Source: JBEKIK01 sp963838495
GTDB lineage: Bacteria > Planctomycetota > Planctomycetia > Pirellulales > Thermoguttaceae
NCBI GenBank assembly: GCA_963838495.1
Contig: CAWIRC010000001.1
Location: 1,922,001 to 1,986,000 of the forward strand
Direction: 5' to 3'
DNA: 64,000 nucleotides
This document shows, piece by piece, positions 28,505 to 36,964 of this stretch. Position 1 is the first letter of the stretch. Each line of letters starts with the position of its first letter. The notes beneath the pieces are model-generated. The model saw only the letters and a list, made by a program, of their open reading frames with translations. It searched no databases and was not told the origin of the DNA. Made by a program: the position numbers and the translations under genes.

Positions 28505-28708
28505 TCAAGCAATAGTATAAGCGGCATAAGTCTGGGCAGCGCGAATGTGCTCGGATTTCAGGCCGACGTAGCCGCTCAGTAATTCCTCGACTGCGGCGCC
28601 CTGCCCAAGCCTTTCTAAAATGAATTCAACCGTCAAGCGCGTGCCTTTGAACACCGGCTTTCCAAGCATCACTTCCGGATCGCGCTCTATATAGTCTTGC
28701 CAGTTCAT
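28505..28708 (-). CDS. DUF433 family protein (antitoxin-like)
   Basis: 67 residues with the DUF433 pattern: WQDYIERDPEVMLGKPVFKGTRLTVEFILERLGQGAAVEELLSGY. The family is a winged-helix-like fold and commonly pairs with PIN-like (DUF5615) toxins. Here no DUF5615 partner is adjacent, so it is an orphan or a second partner of the VapC gene downstream. ATG at 28708 gives the family-typical MNWQDYI start. Confidence 0.82.
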   Translation of the reverse strand: MNWQDYIERDPEVMLGKPVFKGTRLTVEFILERLGQGAAVEELLSGYVGLKSEHIRAAQTYAAYTIA

Positions 28709-28843
28709 ATTTTCATTATATCCAGAATTTATAAGCGTACAAGATGTGGACTGTAGTTGGCAATTATCGCGAAATAGCAAGAGGCATTTAGTTCATTCCA
28801 CATCCATCATTCAGCATTCATCATTTTCATCGTCCTTCATCCC

Positions 28844-30217
28844 TCATCCTTTCAAAAGATACCGGTTGGCGATGCTGATGCCGCTTAAGATCGTGCCCAC
28901 GATGCCCACCATGCCCTGGTCGTTGCCGCAAATATAGAGATTTTTCAAATGCGTGGCACCGTCGTAGCGTTTTTGGGCCGACCCGTACATCGCCCCGCCC
29001 TCGTGGCCGGTGAATCGCCGGATGGTGACCGGCGTGAACACGTCGGTATCGATCACCGAGGAGCGGAAATCGGGCACGAAGCGGACCGCGGAGGCCGCCA
29101 GCCGGTCGTACCAACGGAGCTTGGCCAATTGATATTGCTCCTCGTCCAATTCGGCCCAGCGCTGGTAATTGGCCAGCGAGGTGATCCGCACCACGTTTTC
29201 CTGCATGGGCTTGTCGTACTCGAAATTGTTGGGCGAACACACGACTCCGGAACGCTCGTCGGCCAGGTCCCGCGGCCTTTCGTAGTGGATCTTTTCGGAA
29301 TCGTTGTAAAAGACGATTGTTTTATCGTTACCCAAAACGCGCGGCGGAGCGTCGAGAATGGATATCGACTCTATAAGCGACAGCCGGTTCTGATCGCCCT
29401 TTTCGGCCTCGCCCGCTCCGCAAAGGCGCATGGTTTCCAGCCACCCGGCCGACGAGAGTACCTGATTTCCTTCAAGTTCCGAGCCGTCTTCGAGCACCAC
29501 CTTGGCCACGCAGTCGTCCTTCACGCTGATCAGGCTCACTCCCGCGCGCAGGCGCAGCTCTCCGCCCAGGTCCTTGAACTTCTGTACGAGTTTTTTCAGT
29601 ATCAAGCGGATGCCGGCCAAGGGCCTCGCCAAACCCTCGAAAAAAATCGAGCGGAAGAGGATGCTGAACTGGCCGAAATCCATGTCGTGCTCTTTTGCCC
29701 CGCCGTAATACAGAACCGGGCAAAACAGCATTTCCACCAAAAGCGGATCGTGAATTATTTCACTTACCGCCGCCCGGGCTGAACGCCCCGCGTGCGCTTG
29801 CCCCAATTGGTCGTAGTCGCAAAGCTCGCCCATCAAGAGGCGGAAATTGTCGATCTCCCCGGGAAAATGGCGGCGCACCTCCGACTCGAAAAGTCTAAAG
29901 TCGTTGTTGAACTTCATGCTTGCCCCGGGAAACTCGATCGACGAACCCAACTGCGGCGAAAGGGCCAATTCCTCCCACGCCAGGCGAAGCTGCCTGAGCA
30001 AACGCACCAGCGGACCCGTGCGCGATCCCTTGGGCGCGTAATTGGTCACCGCATGAAGGCCCACGTCCAGGTCCCGGCCGCTGCGCCGGTAAAACGAATT
30101 CAGCCCGCCGATGGCATCGTGCCGTTCAAGAATGCACACCCGCCGATCAAAATGGGCCAGGCGGATCCCCGCCGCCAATCCCGACATGCCCGCGCCGATT
30201 ATGATCGTGTCGTACAT
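28844..30217 (-). CDS. phytoene-desaturase-like (CrtI/CrtISO) FAD oxidoreductase 2
   Basis: 457-residue flavoprotein of the same superfamily as the gene at 26366. The dinucleotide motif is at the very start (TIIIGAGMSGLAAGIRLAHFDRRVCILERH) with GGLNSFYRRSGRDLDVGLHAV, and the C-terminal FAD motif is LYICGNDQGMVGIVGTILSG. The pair of divergent CrtI-like enzymes suggests two different redox or isomerisation steps. The gene is followed by a heptamer repeat in which its TGA stop is embedded. The ACP gene lies 225 bp upstream. Confidence 0.88.
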   Translation of the reverse strand: MYDTIIIGAGMSGLAAGIRLAHFDRRVCILERHDAIGGLNSFYRRSGRDLDVGLHAVTNYAPKGSRTGPLVRLLRQLRLAWEELALSPQLGSSIEFPGASMKFNNDFRLFESEVRRHFPGEIDNFRLLMGELCDYDQLGQAHAGRSARAAVSEIIHDPLLVEMLFCPVLYYGGAKEHDMDFGQFSILFRSIFFEGLARPLAGIRLILKKLVQKFKDLGGELRLRAGVSLISVKDDCVAKVVLEDGSELEGNQVLSSAGWLETMRLCGAGEAEKGDQNRLSLIESISILDAPPRVLGNDKTIVFYNDSEKIHYERPRDLADERSGVVCSPNNFEYDKPMQENVVRITSLANYQRWAELDEEQYQLAKLRWYDRLAASAVRFVPDFRSSVIDTDVFTPVTIRRFTGHEGGAMYGSAQKRYDGATHLKNLYICGNDQGMVGIVGTILSGISIANRYLLKG

Positions 30218-30414
30218 ATAGGAACTAGAGGTTAGGATCTAGGGGCTGGAAATTCAACATTGACGTAAAACCACGGCCGTTGCCGGATCAATGTAAAGCC
30301 GCGACCATCGGTCGCGCCGGGGAAATGGATGATTGAGGTCAGCAAATTTCGCGAAACCACGAGCGGTTTTTTAATCATCATTCAGCATTCATCACTCATC
30401 ATTCATAATTTCCT

Positions 30415-30449
30415 TCATCTCTCATCCCTCATCCCTCATCTCTCATCCT
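30415..30449. repeat. heptamer array at the 3' end of the ACP gene
   Basis: Tandem CATCTCT/CATCCCT units, preceded by looser CATCATTCAG-like repeats from about 30375. In the ACP reading direction it is GGATGAGAGATGAGGGATGAG, so the ACP stop (30443-30445) is the first TGA of the array. It has the same design as at 25827-25873. Confidence 0.85.
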
Positions 30450-30706
30450 TTGGCCGCCACGTCTTTCATCCGCGGCTCCAGATACGCGACCGTGCTGGCC
30501 ATGCTGGCCAACTGGCCGTAATCCTCCTCGGGAATTTGAATGCGGTAGCGCTTCCGCAGCTCCATCACGATGTCCAGAAAATCCATGCTGTCCATTTCCA
30601 ACTGATCGCGGAAGGGGACGTCCTCTTTCAAATCACTGAGGTCTTCGTCCGGGGCGATATCGGCTAAAATTCCCAGCACCGCTTTTTTTATCTCGGCCGC
30701 AGTCAT
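30443..30706 (-). CDS. acyl carrier protein
   Basis: 87-residue ACP that carries growing acyl chains on a phosphopantetheine arm. The attachment Ser is in QLEMDSMDFLD (about residue 40), where the housekeeping ACP motif is usually LGADSLDTVE, so this is a divergent, probably pathway-specific ACP. ATG at 30706 gives the normal short N-terminus MTAAEIKKAVLGILADIAP. It lies between the KAS II gene and the second CrtI-like gene on the same strand, pointing to a common operon. It may correspond to the specialised ACPs described next to ladderane-associated FabZ in anammox bacteria. Confidence 0.9.
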   Translation of the reverse strand: MTAAEIKKAVLGILADIAPDEDLSDLKEDVPFRDQLEMDSMDFLDIVMELRKRYRIQIPEEDYGQLASMASTVAYLEPRMKDVAAKG

Positions 30707-30781
30707 GCTTTTTACACTCGCTATCTCAAGAATGAACGTATTTGAATTTAGGATATCTACCGAAAACCTAATTTTATAAAC

Positions 30782-30820
30782 GCCCTCACCCTGGCCCTCT
30801 CCCAAAGGGAGAGGGGACTT
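30782..30820. repeat. CCCTCACCC...CCCAAAGGGAGAGGGG element
   Basis: Short inverted member of the dispersed repeat family in the fabF-ACP gap: CCCTCACCCTGGCC followed by the palindrome CTCTCCCAAAGGGAGAG. It may affect ACP expression since the two genes are co-directional. Confidence 0.8.
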
Positions 30821-30833
30821 TTAGGATAGGTTT

Positions 30834-32081
30834 TTAAACTTTTTTCACGATCAGCACCGAATTGATTCCCAGCATCCCGAAGGAATTATTCAAGATGGTT
30901 TTCACGCCCCGCAATTCGCGGGGCTGGTTGGCCACCAGGTTCGGCAGCGTGCACTCCGGGTCGGGCCGGTCCAGGTTGATGGTGGCATGGCAAACGCCGT
31001 CGCTGAACGAGGGCAGATTGCCGGCCATTTCCAAGGCCCCGGCCGCGCCCATCGCGTGACCGATAAAACTCTTGGTGTTGTTGAAGGCCGTGCGCCCGTT
31101 CCCGCCCCATACCCGCCTCAAGGCCAGGCACTCTTGGATGTCGCCCGAAGCCGTGCCCGTGGCGTGCGTACTGACTATGTCTATGTCCTCCGCATTCAAT
31201 TGGGCGCGTTCCAAAGCCAGATTGATGCACTCGGCCTGGCGAACGGGATCGGGCAGGACAAAATCCGTGGCGTCGCTGTTCATGGCATAGCCGGCAATCT
31301 CGCCATAGATCTTCGCGCCCCGGGCCGCGGCGTCCGTATATCGCTCCAGCACGAACATGCACCCGCCCTCGGCCACCACTATGCCGTTGCGGTCCAGGTC
31401 GAAAGGCCTGGAGGCCTTGGCCGGATCTTCGTGTTTGGCCAATGCCCCTTGGCTGTGAAAACTGGCGAAAATTCCGAAGGTGCCAATGCTCTCGGAAACG
31501 CCGCCGCAAAGCGCGATGTCGCACTCGCCCAGGCGGAGCATCTGCGCGCCCTGAATCACTCCCGCGTTGCCCGCCGCACAAGCCGCGCCCAGCGTGTAGT
31601 GCGGGCCGGTAATGCCCAAATTCAGCGAAATCTCCCCGGCCGGATTGTTGGCCACCGTGCGCGGATTGTGATGGTGAGACCAGTATTGCGTGTCGTAATC
31701 GTAACCCTTAAGCAGGTAGAGTTCGTTCTCGGTTTCCACGTTTCCGTGTTCGGTCACGCCCACGTAAATGCCCACGGTCGATTTGTCCACGTTGGGCCAA
31801 TCCAAGCCCGCGTCGTGGATGGCTTCATGCGCACAAAATATGCCGATGCCGCCCGCGCGGGTGCCGCGGCGGACCTCTTTTCGCTTTTGATAACAAAGTT
31901 CATCGAAGTTGCAAACCCCGGCCAAGGTGGGGCCAAAATAGCGCGTTTCGTAGGTCACTACCCCGCTGCGGCCCGAAAGCAGGCTCGCGCGAAACTCGCC
32001 CAGCGAGTTGCCGTTGGGCGCGGTAAGCCCCACACCCGTAATGACTATCCGCTCGTGCCGCGGCCATTGTGCTATCATCAA
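30834..32081 (-). CDS. fabF: beta-ketoacyl-ACP synthase II (FabF-type)
   Basis: Elongating condensing enzyme joining malonyl-ACP to an acyl chain. 415 residues, with the Cys-His-His triad: Cys in GAACAAGNAG (about residue 167), His in STHATGTASGD (about residue 305) and His in SFIGHAMGAAG (about residue 340). It differs from housekeeping FabF in many loops (HGNVETENELYLLKGYDYD), which fits a pathway-specific synthase. It is co-directional with the ACP gene, 127 bp upstream of it. No adjacent chain-length-factor-like partner is seen, so it should work as a homodimer. Confidence 0.92.
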   Translation of the reverse strand: MMIAQWPRHERIVITGVGLTAPNGNSLGEFRASLLSGRSGVVTYETRYFGPTLAGVCNFDELCYQKRKEVRRGTRAGGIGIFCAHEAIHDAGLDWPNVDKSTVGIYVGVTEHGNVETENELYLLKGYDYDTQYWSHHHNPRTVANNPAGEISLNLGITGPHYTLGAACAAGNAGVIQGAQMLRLGECDIALCGGVSESIGTFGIFASFHSQGALAKHEDPAKASRPFDLDRNGIVVAEGGCMFVLERYTDAAARGAKIYGEIAGYAMNSDATDFVLPDPVRQAECINLALERAQLNAEDIDIVSTHATGTASGDIQECLALRRVWGGNGRTAFNNTKSFIGHAMGAAGALEMAGNLPSFSDGVCHATINLDRPDPECTLPNLVANQPRELRGVKTILNNSFGMLGINSVLIVKKV

Positions 32082-32298
32082 TTACGTCCTTTTCACTGGT
32101 CCAAATTAAAGAGGTTACATCCTTGCGTGTTTTCTGGCAAGCGGCAAATATAATAGACCCGAAAAATGATGAATTATCCACTCCAATGGGTAGGTAGTAC
32201 ATAAAACAACATGAAAAAACAGCAGGCCCAATGAGGTTTTTCATCAAATTGCCAAGGGCTTTTGTAATATATGCAGAAGCAAGTGGCTATATTGTGCA

Positions 32299-32535
32299 TT
32301 ATTCCTTTTTTCCAAATTCCTCTTGATAAGCCAGATACACAAGGCCCTTAGCTCCGCCAAGAAAATAGACACCGACAAAAAGCGGCGGAATCGCCAATAT
32401 TATCATCCCAATAACACTAGCGGGCCCTCCCAATACTAAATTCAAAAGTGCCCAAAACAGAAGCCAAAGCGATCCCAAAAGCAGAAGCAGTCCCAGTGAT
32501 CGCACTACAACTCCGAACAAGTCGGATGGTTTCAT
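32299..32535 (-). CDS. small two-TM membrane protein in the lipid block
   Basis: 78 residues with two hydrophobic helices (LGLLLLLGSLWLLFWALL and VIGMIILAIPPLFVGVYFL) and a charged end. ATG at 32535 was chosen over an in-frame ATG at 32550 because GGAGGAAT stands at ribosome-site distance before it. It lies between the OleD-like gene and fabF in the same direction; a membrane-anchoring role for the pathway is only a guess. No known family was recognised. Confidence 0.75.
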   Translation of the reverse strand: MKPSDLFGVVVRSLGLLLLLGSLWLLFWALLNLVLGGPASVIGMIILAIPPLFVGVYFLGGAKGLVYLAYQEEFGKKE

Positions 32536-32631
32536 TTTAAATTCCTCCATAATAAGGGTTTATTTTGCTCGGATTTGATAAAAATAAAATCACGGCCACA
32601 AAACGCGGCTTTTCGTTAAACTCCTGGACAT

Positions 32632-33633
32632 TCAAGCTAAATCCGACTTGCTCAAATAATTTGCCATCCGCCGCATGCCCTCGGCCGTGGATACCGCCGG
32701 CGAATAGCCGAAATCGGCCTTTGCCATGGATATACAAAACCAGTGCGATCGGGCCATTTGAGCGGCCAGGAACCGGGTCATGGGCGGATCGCCCTGCCAC
32801 CCGAAAACCCGATAAATCGCCTCGAAAAAAGCCCCCAATTTCCAGGCCGTGGCAAACGAAACCGATCTCCGCACCGGCGGCAGACCGGCCAAGGCAAGAT
32901 GCCGATTGATCCAATCCCAGCAGTTGACCGGCTCGCCCTGAGAAATGAAATAGGCCTTCCCGGCGGCAGCCGAGCCCGGACTCAACGCCTCCGCGGCCTG
33001 AATATGGGCACAGGCGGCGTTTTCCACGTAGGTGGTGTCGATCCGGTTCGTGCCGTCGCCCACCCGTATCAGCCGGCCGCACCGGGCGCGCTCGAGCATC
33101 CGCGGAATGAGCGACCGGTCGCGCGGGCCCCAAATCAAATGCGGCCGAAGCACGCAAGTCAATAATCTACCCGACCCATTGGCCGCCAACACCTCCTGCT
33201 CGGCCAAGGCTTTAGATTTTGCATAATGGCAAAGCCAACGGCGCGGATAAGGCACAGTTTCATCCACGCCGCATTGATCGTTTCCATCGAAAATCACGCT
33301 GGGACTGCTGGTGTAGACCAATCGATTCACTCCATGCCGGCGGCAACCCTCGATTACCCACCGCGTCCCCAGCGTGTTTATTTGATAAAAATCCCTCCAT
33401 CGCCCCCCCAGACCGGCAATGCCCGCAACATGAAATACAACATCCACCGACCGGCAGGCATCGTTAACCGAAAAACGGTCGCATAAATCGGCATGGATAA
33501 ATTCCACACCGGCAGCCTGTAATTCCGGGTAACACTTCCGGCCAAGCGCCCTGACGCGATAGCCCCTGGAAAGAAGCCTTTCTACGATATATCGCCCGAG
33601 AAAACCCCCGGCGCCGGTTACAAGTGCATCCAT
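32632..33633 (-). CDS. OleD-like NAD(P)-dependent epimerase/3-beta-HSD family reductase
   Basis: 333-residue extended short-chain dehydrogenase. The N-terminal motif VTGAGGFLGRYIVERLLSRGYRVRALGR binds NAD(P); the catalytic Tyr-x3-Lys is in CHYAKSKALAE, with Ser in VYTSSPSV. The pattern, including LLTCVLRPHLIWGPRD, RIDTTYVENAACAHIQAAEAL and YFISQGEPVNCWDWIN, fits OleD, which reduces the 2-alkyl-3-keto acid made by OleA to a beta-hydroxy acid. OleB and OleC, the next enzymes in that pathway, are not in the window. It appears to be the first gene of the leftward lipid block, with the OleA-like gene at the opposite end. Confidence 0.82.
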   Translation of the reverse strand: MDALVTGAGGFLGRYIVERLLSRGYRVRALGRKCYPELQAAGVEFIHADLCDRFSVNDACRSVDVVFHVAGIAGLGGRWRDFYQINTLGTRWVIEGCRRHGVNRLVYTSSPSVIFDGNDQCGVDETVPYPRRWLCHYAKSKALAEQEVLAANGSGRLLTCVLRPHLIWGPRDRSLIPRMLERARCGRLIRVGDGTNRIDTTYVENAACAHIQAAEALSPGSAAAGKAYFISQGEPVNCWDWINRHLALAGLPPVRRSVSFATAWKLGAFFEAIYRVFGWQGDPPMTRFLAAQMARSHWFCISMAKADFGYSPAVSTAEGMRRMANYLSKSDLA

Positions 33634-33978
33634 ATCCCAATTGCACAGTTCATAAAACGAGTTGTCAATCCTAGTTAAAAGGCAAGGAACGCAAAGTCCG
33701 CATGAGGGATTTTTACGGCTCTTTAGCTTTTTAGGAGCAGGCTGATTTGATCTATGCTATTCGGCCCTGGAATATGGCATTGAACCGCCGAATTCCAAAA
33801 TGTCGTTAAAATAGATAAAATGATTAGTATAGGTCATTATTTACGGTGAGCAAAAGCCGGCAATCCAAGTTGTCGATTATATCTACAGAAAATGAATGGC
33901 TGCATTCAGACATTGGCTATTATTGACAATGCATAATGAATGTTTGTCTTTTGAGTGATATTTTGCAGGAATTAGGCC
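33634..33978. other. divergent intergenic region upstream of the OleD-like gene
   Basis: 345 bp of AT-rich DNA between divergent genes, so it should hold promoters for the lipid block and for the RNase H-like gene. A TTGACA is at about 33924-33929 (rightward), but no convincing -10 follows at standard spacing. No gene was recognised. Confidence 0.35.
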
Positions 33979-34608
33979 ATGGTTACGCAAATCAAAGAGC
34001 AAATAAACGGGAATAAACCCCATTTTTTGCTGTTTGTCGAAACAGCCCGGAATAATAATCCCGGTCAGTGGCAGTTTAAGCTAAGGCAAGCCAATGGGGG
34101 TAGTTCCCAGCTCGATGTGAGCGATATCGAACCCGGAGTTTTTGGAGAGCGCCTTGACCTGCTGACTATTATTCGAGCGTTGGAATCATTGGATCAGCCA
34201 TCACGCGTGACATTGGCCTCCTGTTCTGCATACATCCGGCAGGGGGTGCAATATGGCATATCCGAATGGCGTGAAAATAAATGGCAATGGGAGTTTTTCG
34301 GGTACATGGTCCCTATAAAACACGCTGATTTATGGCAGCGCATAGATCATTTGCTGCATGTGCACTCGGTTGAATGCCGTCAACTGCGTTTGGACGGTCC
34401 CCACCGCACATTGGCCGGTCCCAAAACGAAACCAGGAGTGCAAACGGTAAAATGGAGGCTTCGCGTTGTCGCCGATATTTGGTTAAAATGTACTGAATGT
34501 ATAATGCCCCATGCATTTCGCCGTTATCTCAGACCTGCACTGCAAAACTTGTTGCTACGGTTTATACACCTCCGATCCGCCTCGAAACCATGTCCGGGAA
34601 ACAGCTAG
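33979..34608 (+). CDS. RNase H-fold protein, catalytic residues degenerate
   Basis: 209 residues; residues 10-130 follow the ribonuclease HI fold: FLLFVETARNNNPGQWQF, ERLDLLTIIRALESL, SRVTLASCSAYIRQGVQYGISEW and VPIKHADLWQRIDHLLH. The first catalytic Asp is Glu (VETARN for TDGS) and the third is missing (SCSAY where RNase HI has TDSQY); the helix Glu and the DLW Asp remain. It may therefore bind rather than cut RNA-DNA hybrids. A similar protein next to glgB is a gene order I associate with planctomycetes. The C-terminal 60 residues are basic and unrecognised. AGGAAT stands before the ATG. Confidence 0.75.
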   Translation: MVTQIKEQINGNKPHFLLFVETARNNNPGQWQFKLRQANGGSSQLDVSDIEPGVFGERLDLLTIIRALESLDQPSRVTLASCSAYIRQGVQYGISEWRENKWQWEFFGYMVPIKHADLWQRIDHLLHVHSVECRQLRLDGPHRTLAGPKTKPGVQTVKWRLRVVADIWLKCTECIMPHAFRRYLRPALQNLLLRFIHLRSASKPCPGNS

Positions 34609-34741
34609 AAAATTATTCCATTTACGGCCCAAGGGGACGTGTTTTTCCTTGGCCATATATGTTCGTATTTGACAATATGTTACGGCGGCACTTCAACCGT
34701 CGCCGCAACAATGAATATAAAAATAACGCAAGGAGGTTTGT

Positions 34742-36958
34742 GTGCGTACCAACCTTTGTTTGGAAAACATCGGTCAACTGATAGAAGGAAGACACGAAAA
34801 TCCCTTTGAATTGCTGGGACCTCACGAGGTAAACGATGCCGGACGCCGCGCCTTGGCAGTGCGGGCGTATTTGCCCAATTCGATGCAGGCCTGGGTGGTC
34901 GATCCCAAGCATGCGCAGTCGCCCCTGCCCATGCGGCGGATCCATCCGGCCGGGCTTTTTGAGGCCATTTGCCCCATGTCCAACGGCGACGGCTCGCAAC
35001 GGTACATGATCCGCGTGGCCGAAGAGGGGGGAAAGAAACCCACTATGATCTACGATCCTTACTCCTTTCCGCATTTATTGACCGATTACGATTTGCACCT
35101 GCTGAACGAAGGCCGGCACTGGCAATCTTACAGTAAACTCGGCGCACAACTGCGGACCATCGACGGTGTGGACGGCGTGAATTTCGCCGTCTGGGCCCCA
35201 AATGCCACCAGCGTCAGCGTGGTGGGCGACTTCAACTCCTGGGACGGCCGGCGACATCCCATGCGCAAACACATCCCCAGCGGATTTTGGGAATTGTTCG
35301 TGCCCGGCCTAGGCGAAGGCACCTTGTATAAATACCAAATCCGCCACCACGATTGGGTCTTCGAAAAGTCCGATCCATACGGATTCGCCGCCGAGGTCCC
35401 GCCTAGGACCGCCTCGCAGGTCGTCGACTTGAACCGTTACCACTGGCACGATCCGGAGTGGATGGCCCGCCGCCGCGAGACCAATTGGCTGGAAAAGCCG
35501 CTCTCGTTTTACGAGGTTCACCTGGGCAGTTGGAAACGGCCCGGCGACGACCCCAACCGCTGGCTGAGTTACCGCGACCTGGCCCATCAATTGGCCGAAT
35601 ACTGCAAGGAAATAGGCTATTCGCACGTCGAACTGATGCCCGTGGCCGAGCATCCTTTTACGGCCAGTTGGGGATACCAGACCGTGGGCTATTACGCGGT
35701 TACCAGCCGTTACGGCTCGCCCCAGGATTTCATGTATTTTGTCGATGTTTTGCATCAAAACGGCATCGGAGTGATCATCGACTGGGTGCCGGCCCACTTC
35801 CCCCGCGACGGGCATGGGCTGCGGCGCTTCGACGGCACCGCGCTCTACGAACACGCCGATCCCCGCCAAGGCGATCACCGCGATTGGGGCACCCACATCT
35901 TTAATTACGGCCGCCACGAAGTCCGCAATTTCCTGGTCTCCAACGCCCTGTTCTGGTTCGATAAATATCACGTTGACGGCATGCGCGTTGACGCCGTGGC
36001 CTCGATGCTCTATCTCGACTACAGCCGCGAAGAAGGCGATTGGCTGCCCAACGAGTACGGCGGACGCGAAAACCTGCCCGCAATCGCGTTCCTCAAGGAA
36101 TTCAACGAACAATCACACATCCAGCACCCCGGCGTGATTACCATCGCCGAAGAATCCACGGCCTGGCCCGCTGTCTCGCGCCCCACGTACATGGGCGGAC
36201 TGGGCTTCAGCCTGAAATGGAACATGGGCTGGATGAACGACACCCGCGGCTACATGCGCCACGAGCCGATCCACCGCAAGTACCATCACGACGAACTGAC
36301 CTTCAGCCTGATTTACGCCTTCCACGAAAACTTCGTGCTCCCCATGTCGCACGACGAAGTGGTGCACGGCAAAGGCTCCATGCTGGACCAGATGCCCGGC
36401 GACCTGTGGCAAAAATTCGCCAACCTCCGCCTCCTATACAGTTACATGTGGACCCACCCCGGCAAAAAACTGCTCTTCATGGGCAGCGACTTTGGCCAGT
36501 GGAACGAGTGGAACTACGACTGCTCGCTGCAATGGCACCTCATGCAGTGGCAATCGCACCAGGGATTGCTCAAGTGCGTCGCCGACCTGAATCACCTTTA
36601 TCGGCGTGAAAAGGCCCTGCACGAGGTCGATTTCGACTACCACGGCTTCGAATGGATCGACTGCCACAACCACGACGACAGCACGTTGTGCTACATCCGC
36701 CGGGCAAAAGATCCTAAGGATTTCCTGGTCGTCATCTGCAACTTTACCCCTGTGCCCCGCGTGGGATACCGGCTGGGCGTGCCCGAATGCTGCTGGTACG
36801 AAGAAATCTTCAACAGCGATTCGTCGTACTACTCCGGCAGCAACATGGGCAACGCCCCGGGCGCAAGGGCAGAAAATCATTCCAGCCACGGCCGCCCGTA
36901 CTCCATCCACGTCACCTACCCGCCCCTGGCCACCGTGGTCCTAAAACCACGGCGATAA
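34742..36958 (+). CDS. glgB: 1,4-alpha-glucan branching enzyme
   Basis: Forms alpha-1,6 branches in glycogen in the cytoplasm. 738 residues, starting with GTG at 34742 behind AAGGAGG. Two beta-sandwich modules come first (ENPFELLGPHEV and FAVWAPNATSVSVVGDFNSWDGRRHPM, CBM48), then the GH13 barrel. The nucleophile Asp lies in VDGMRVDAVASML (about residue 415), the acid/base Glu in TIAEEST (about residue 470) and the third carboxylate in SHDEVVHGKGS. No other glycogen gene is adjacent. Confidence 0.97.
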   Translation: MRTNLCLENIGQLIEGRHENPFELLGPHEVNDAGRRALAVRAYLPNSMQAWVVDPKHAQSPLPMRRIHPAGLFEAICPMSNGDGSQRYMIRVAEEGGKKPTMIYDPYSFPHLLTDYDLHLLNEGRHWQSYSKLGAQLRTIDGVDGVNFAVWAPNATSVSVVGDFNSWDGRRHPMRKHIPSGFWELFVPGLGEGTLYKYQIRHHDWVFEKSDPYGFAAEVPPRTASQVVDLNRYHWHDPEWMARRRETNWLEKPLSFYEVHLGSWKRPGDDPNRWLSYRDLAHQLAEYCKEIGYSHVELMPVAEHPFTASWGYQTVGYYAVTSRYGSPQDFMYFVDVLHQNGIGVIIDWVPAHFPRDGHGLRRFDGTALYEHADPRQGDHRDWGTHIFNYGRHEVRNFLVSNALFWFDKYHVDGMRVDAVASMLYLDYSREEGDWLPNEYGGRENLPAIAFLKEFNEQSHIQHPGVITIAEESTAWPAVSRPTYMGGLGFSLKWNMGWMNDTRGYMRHEPIHRKYHHDELTFSLIYAFHENFVLPMSHDEVVHGKGSMLDQMPGDLWQKFANLRLLYSYMWTHPGKKLLFMGSDFGQWNEWNYDCSLQWHLMQWQSHQGLLKCVADLNHLYRREKALHEVDFDYHGFEWIDCHNHDDSTLCYIRRAKDPKDFLVVICNFTPVPRVGYRLGVPECCWYEEIFNSDSSYYSGSNMGNAPGARAENHSSHGRPYSIHVTYPPLATVVLKPRR

Positions 36959-36964
36959 CCATTG

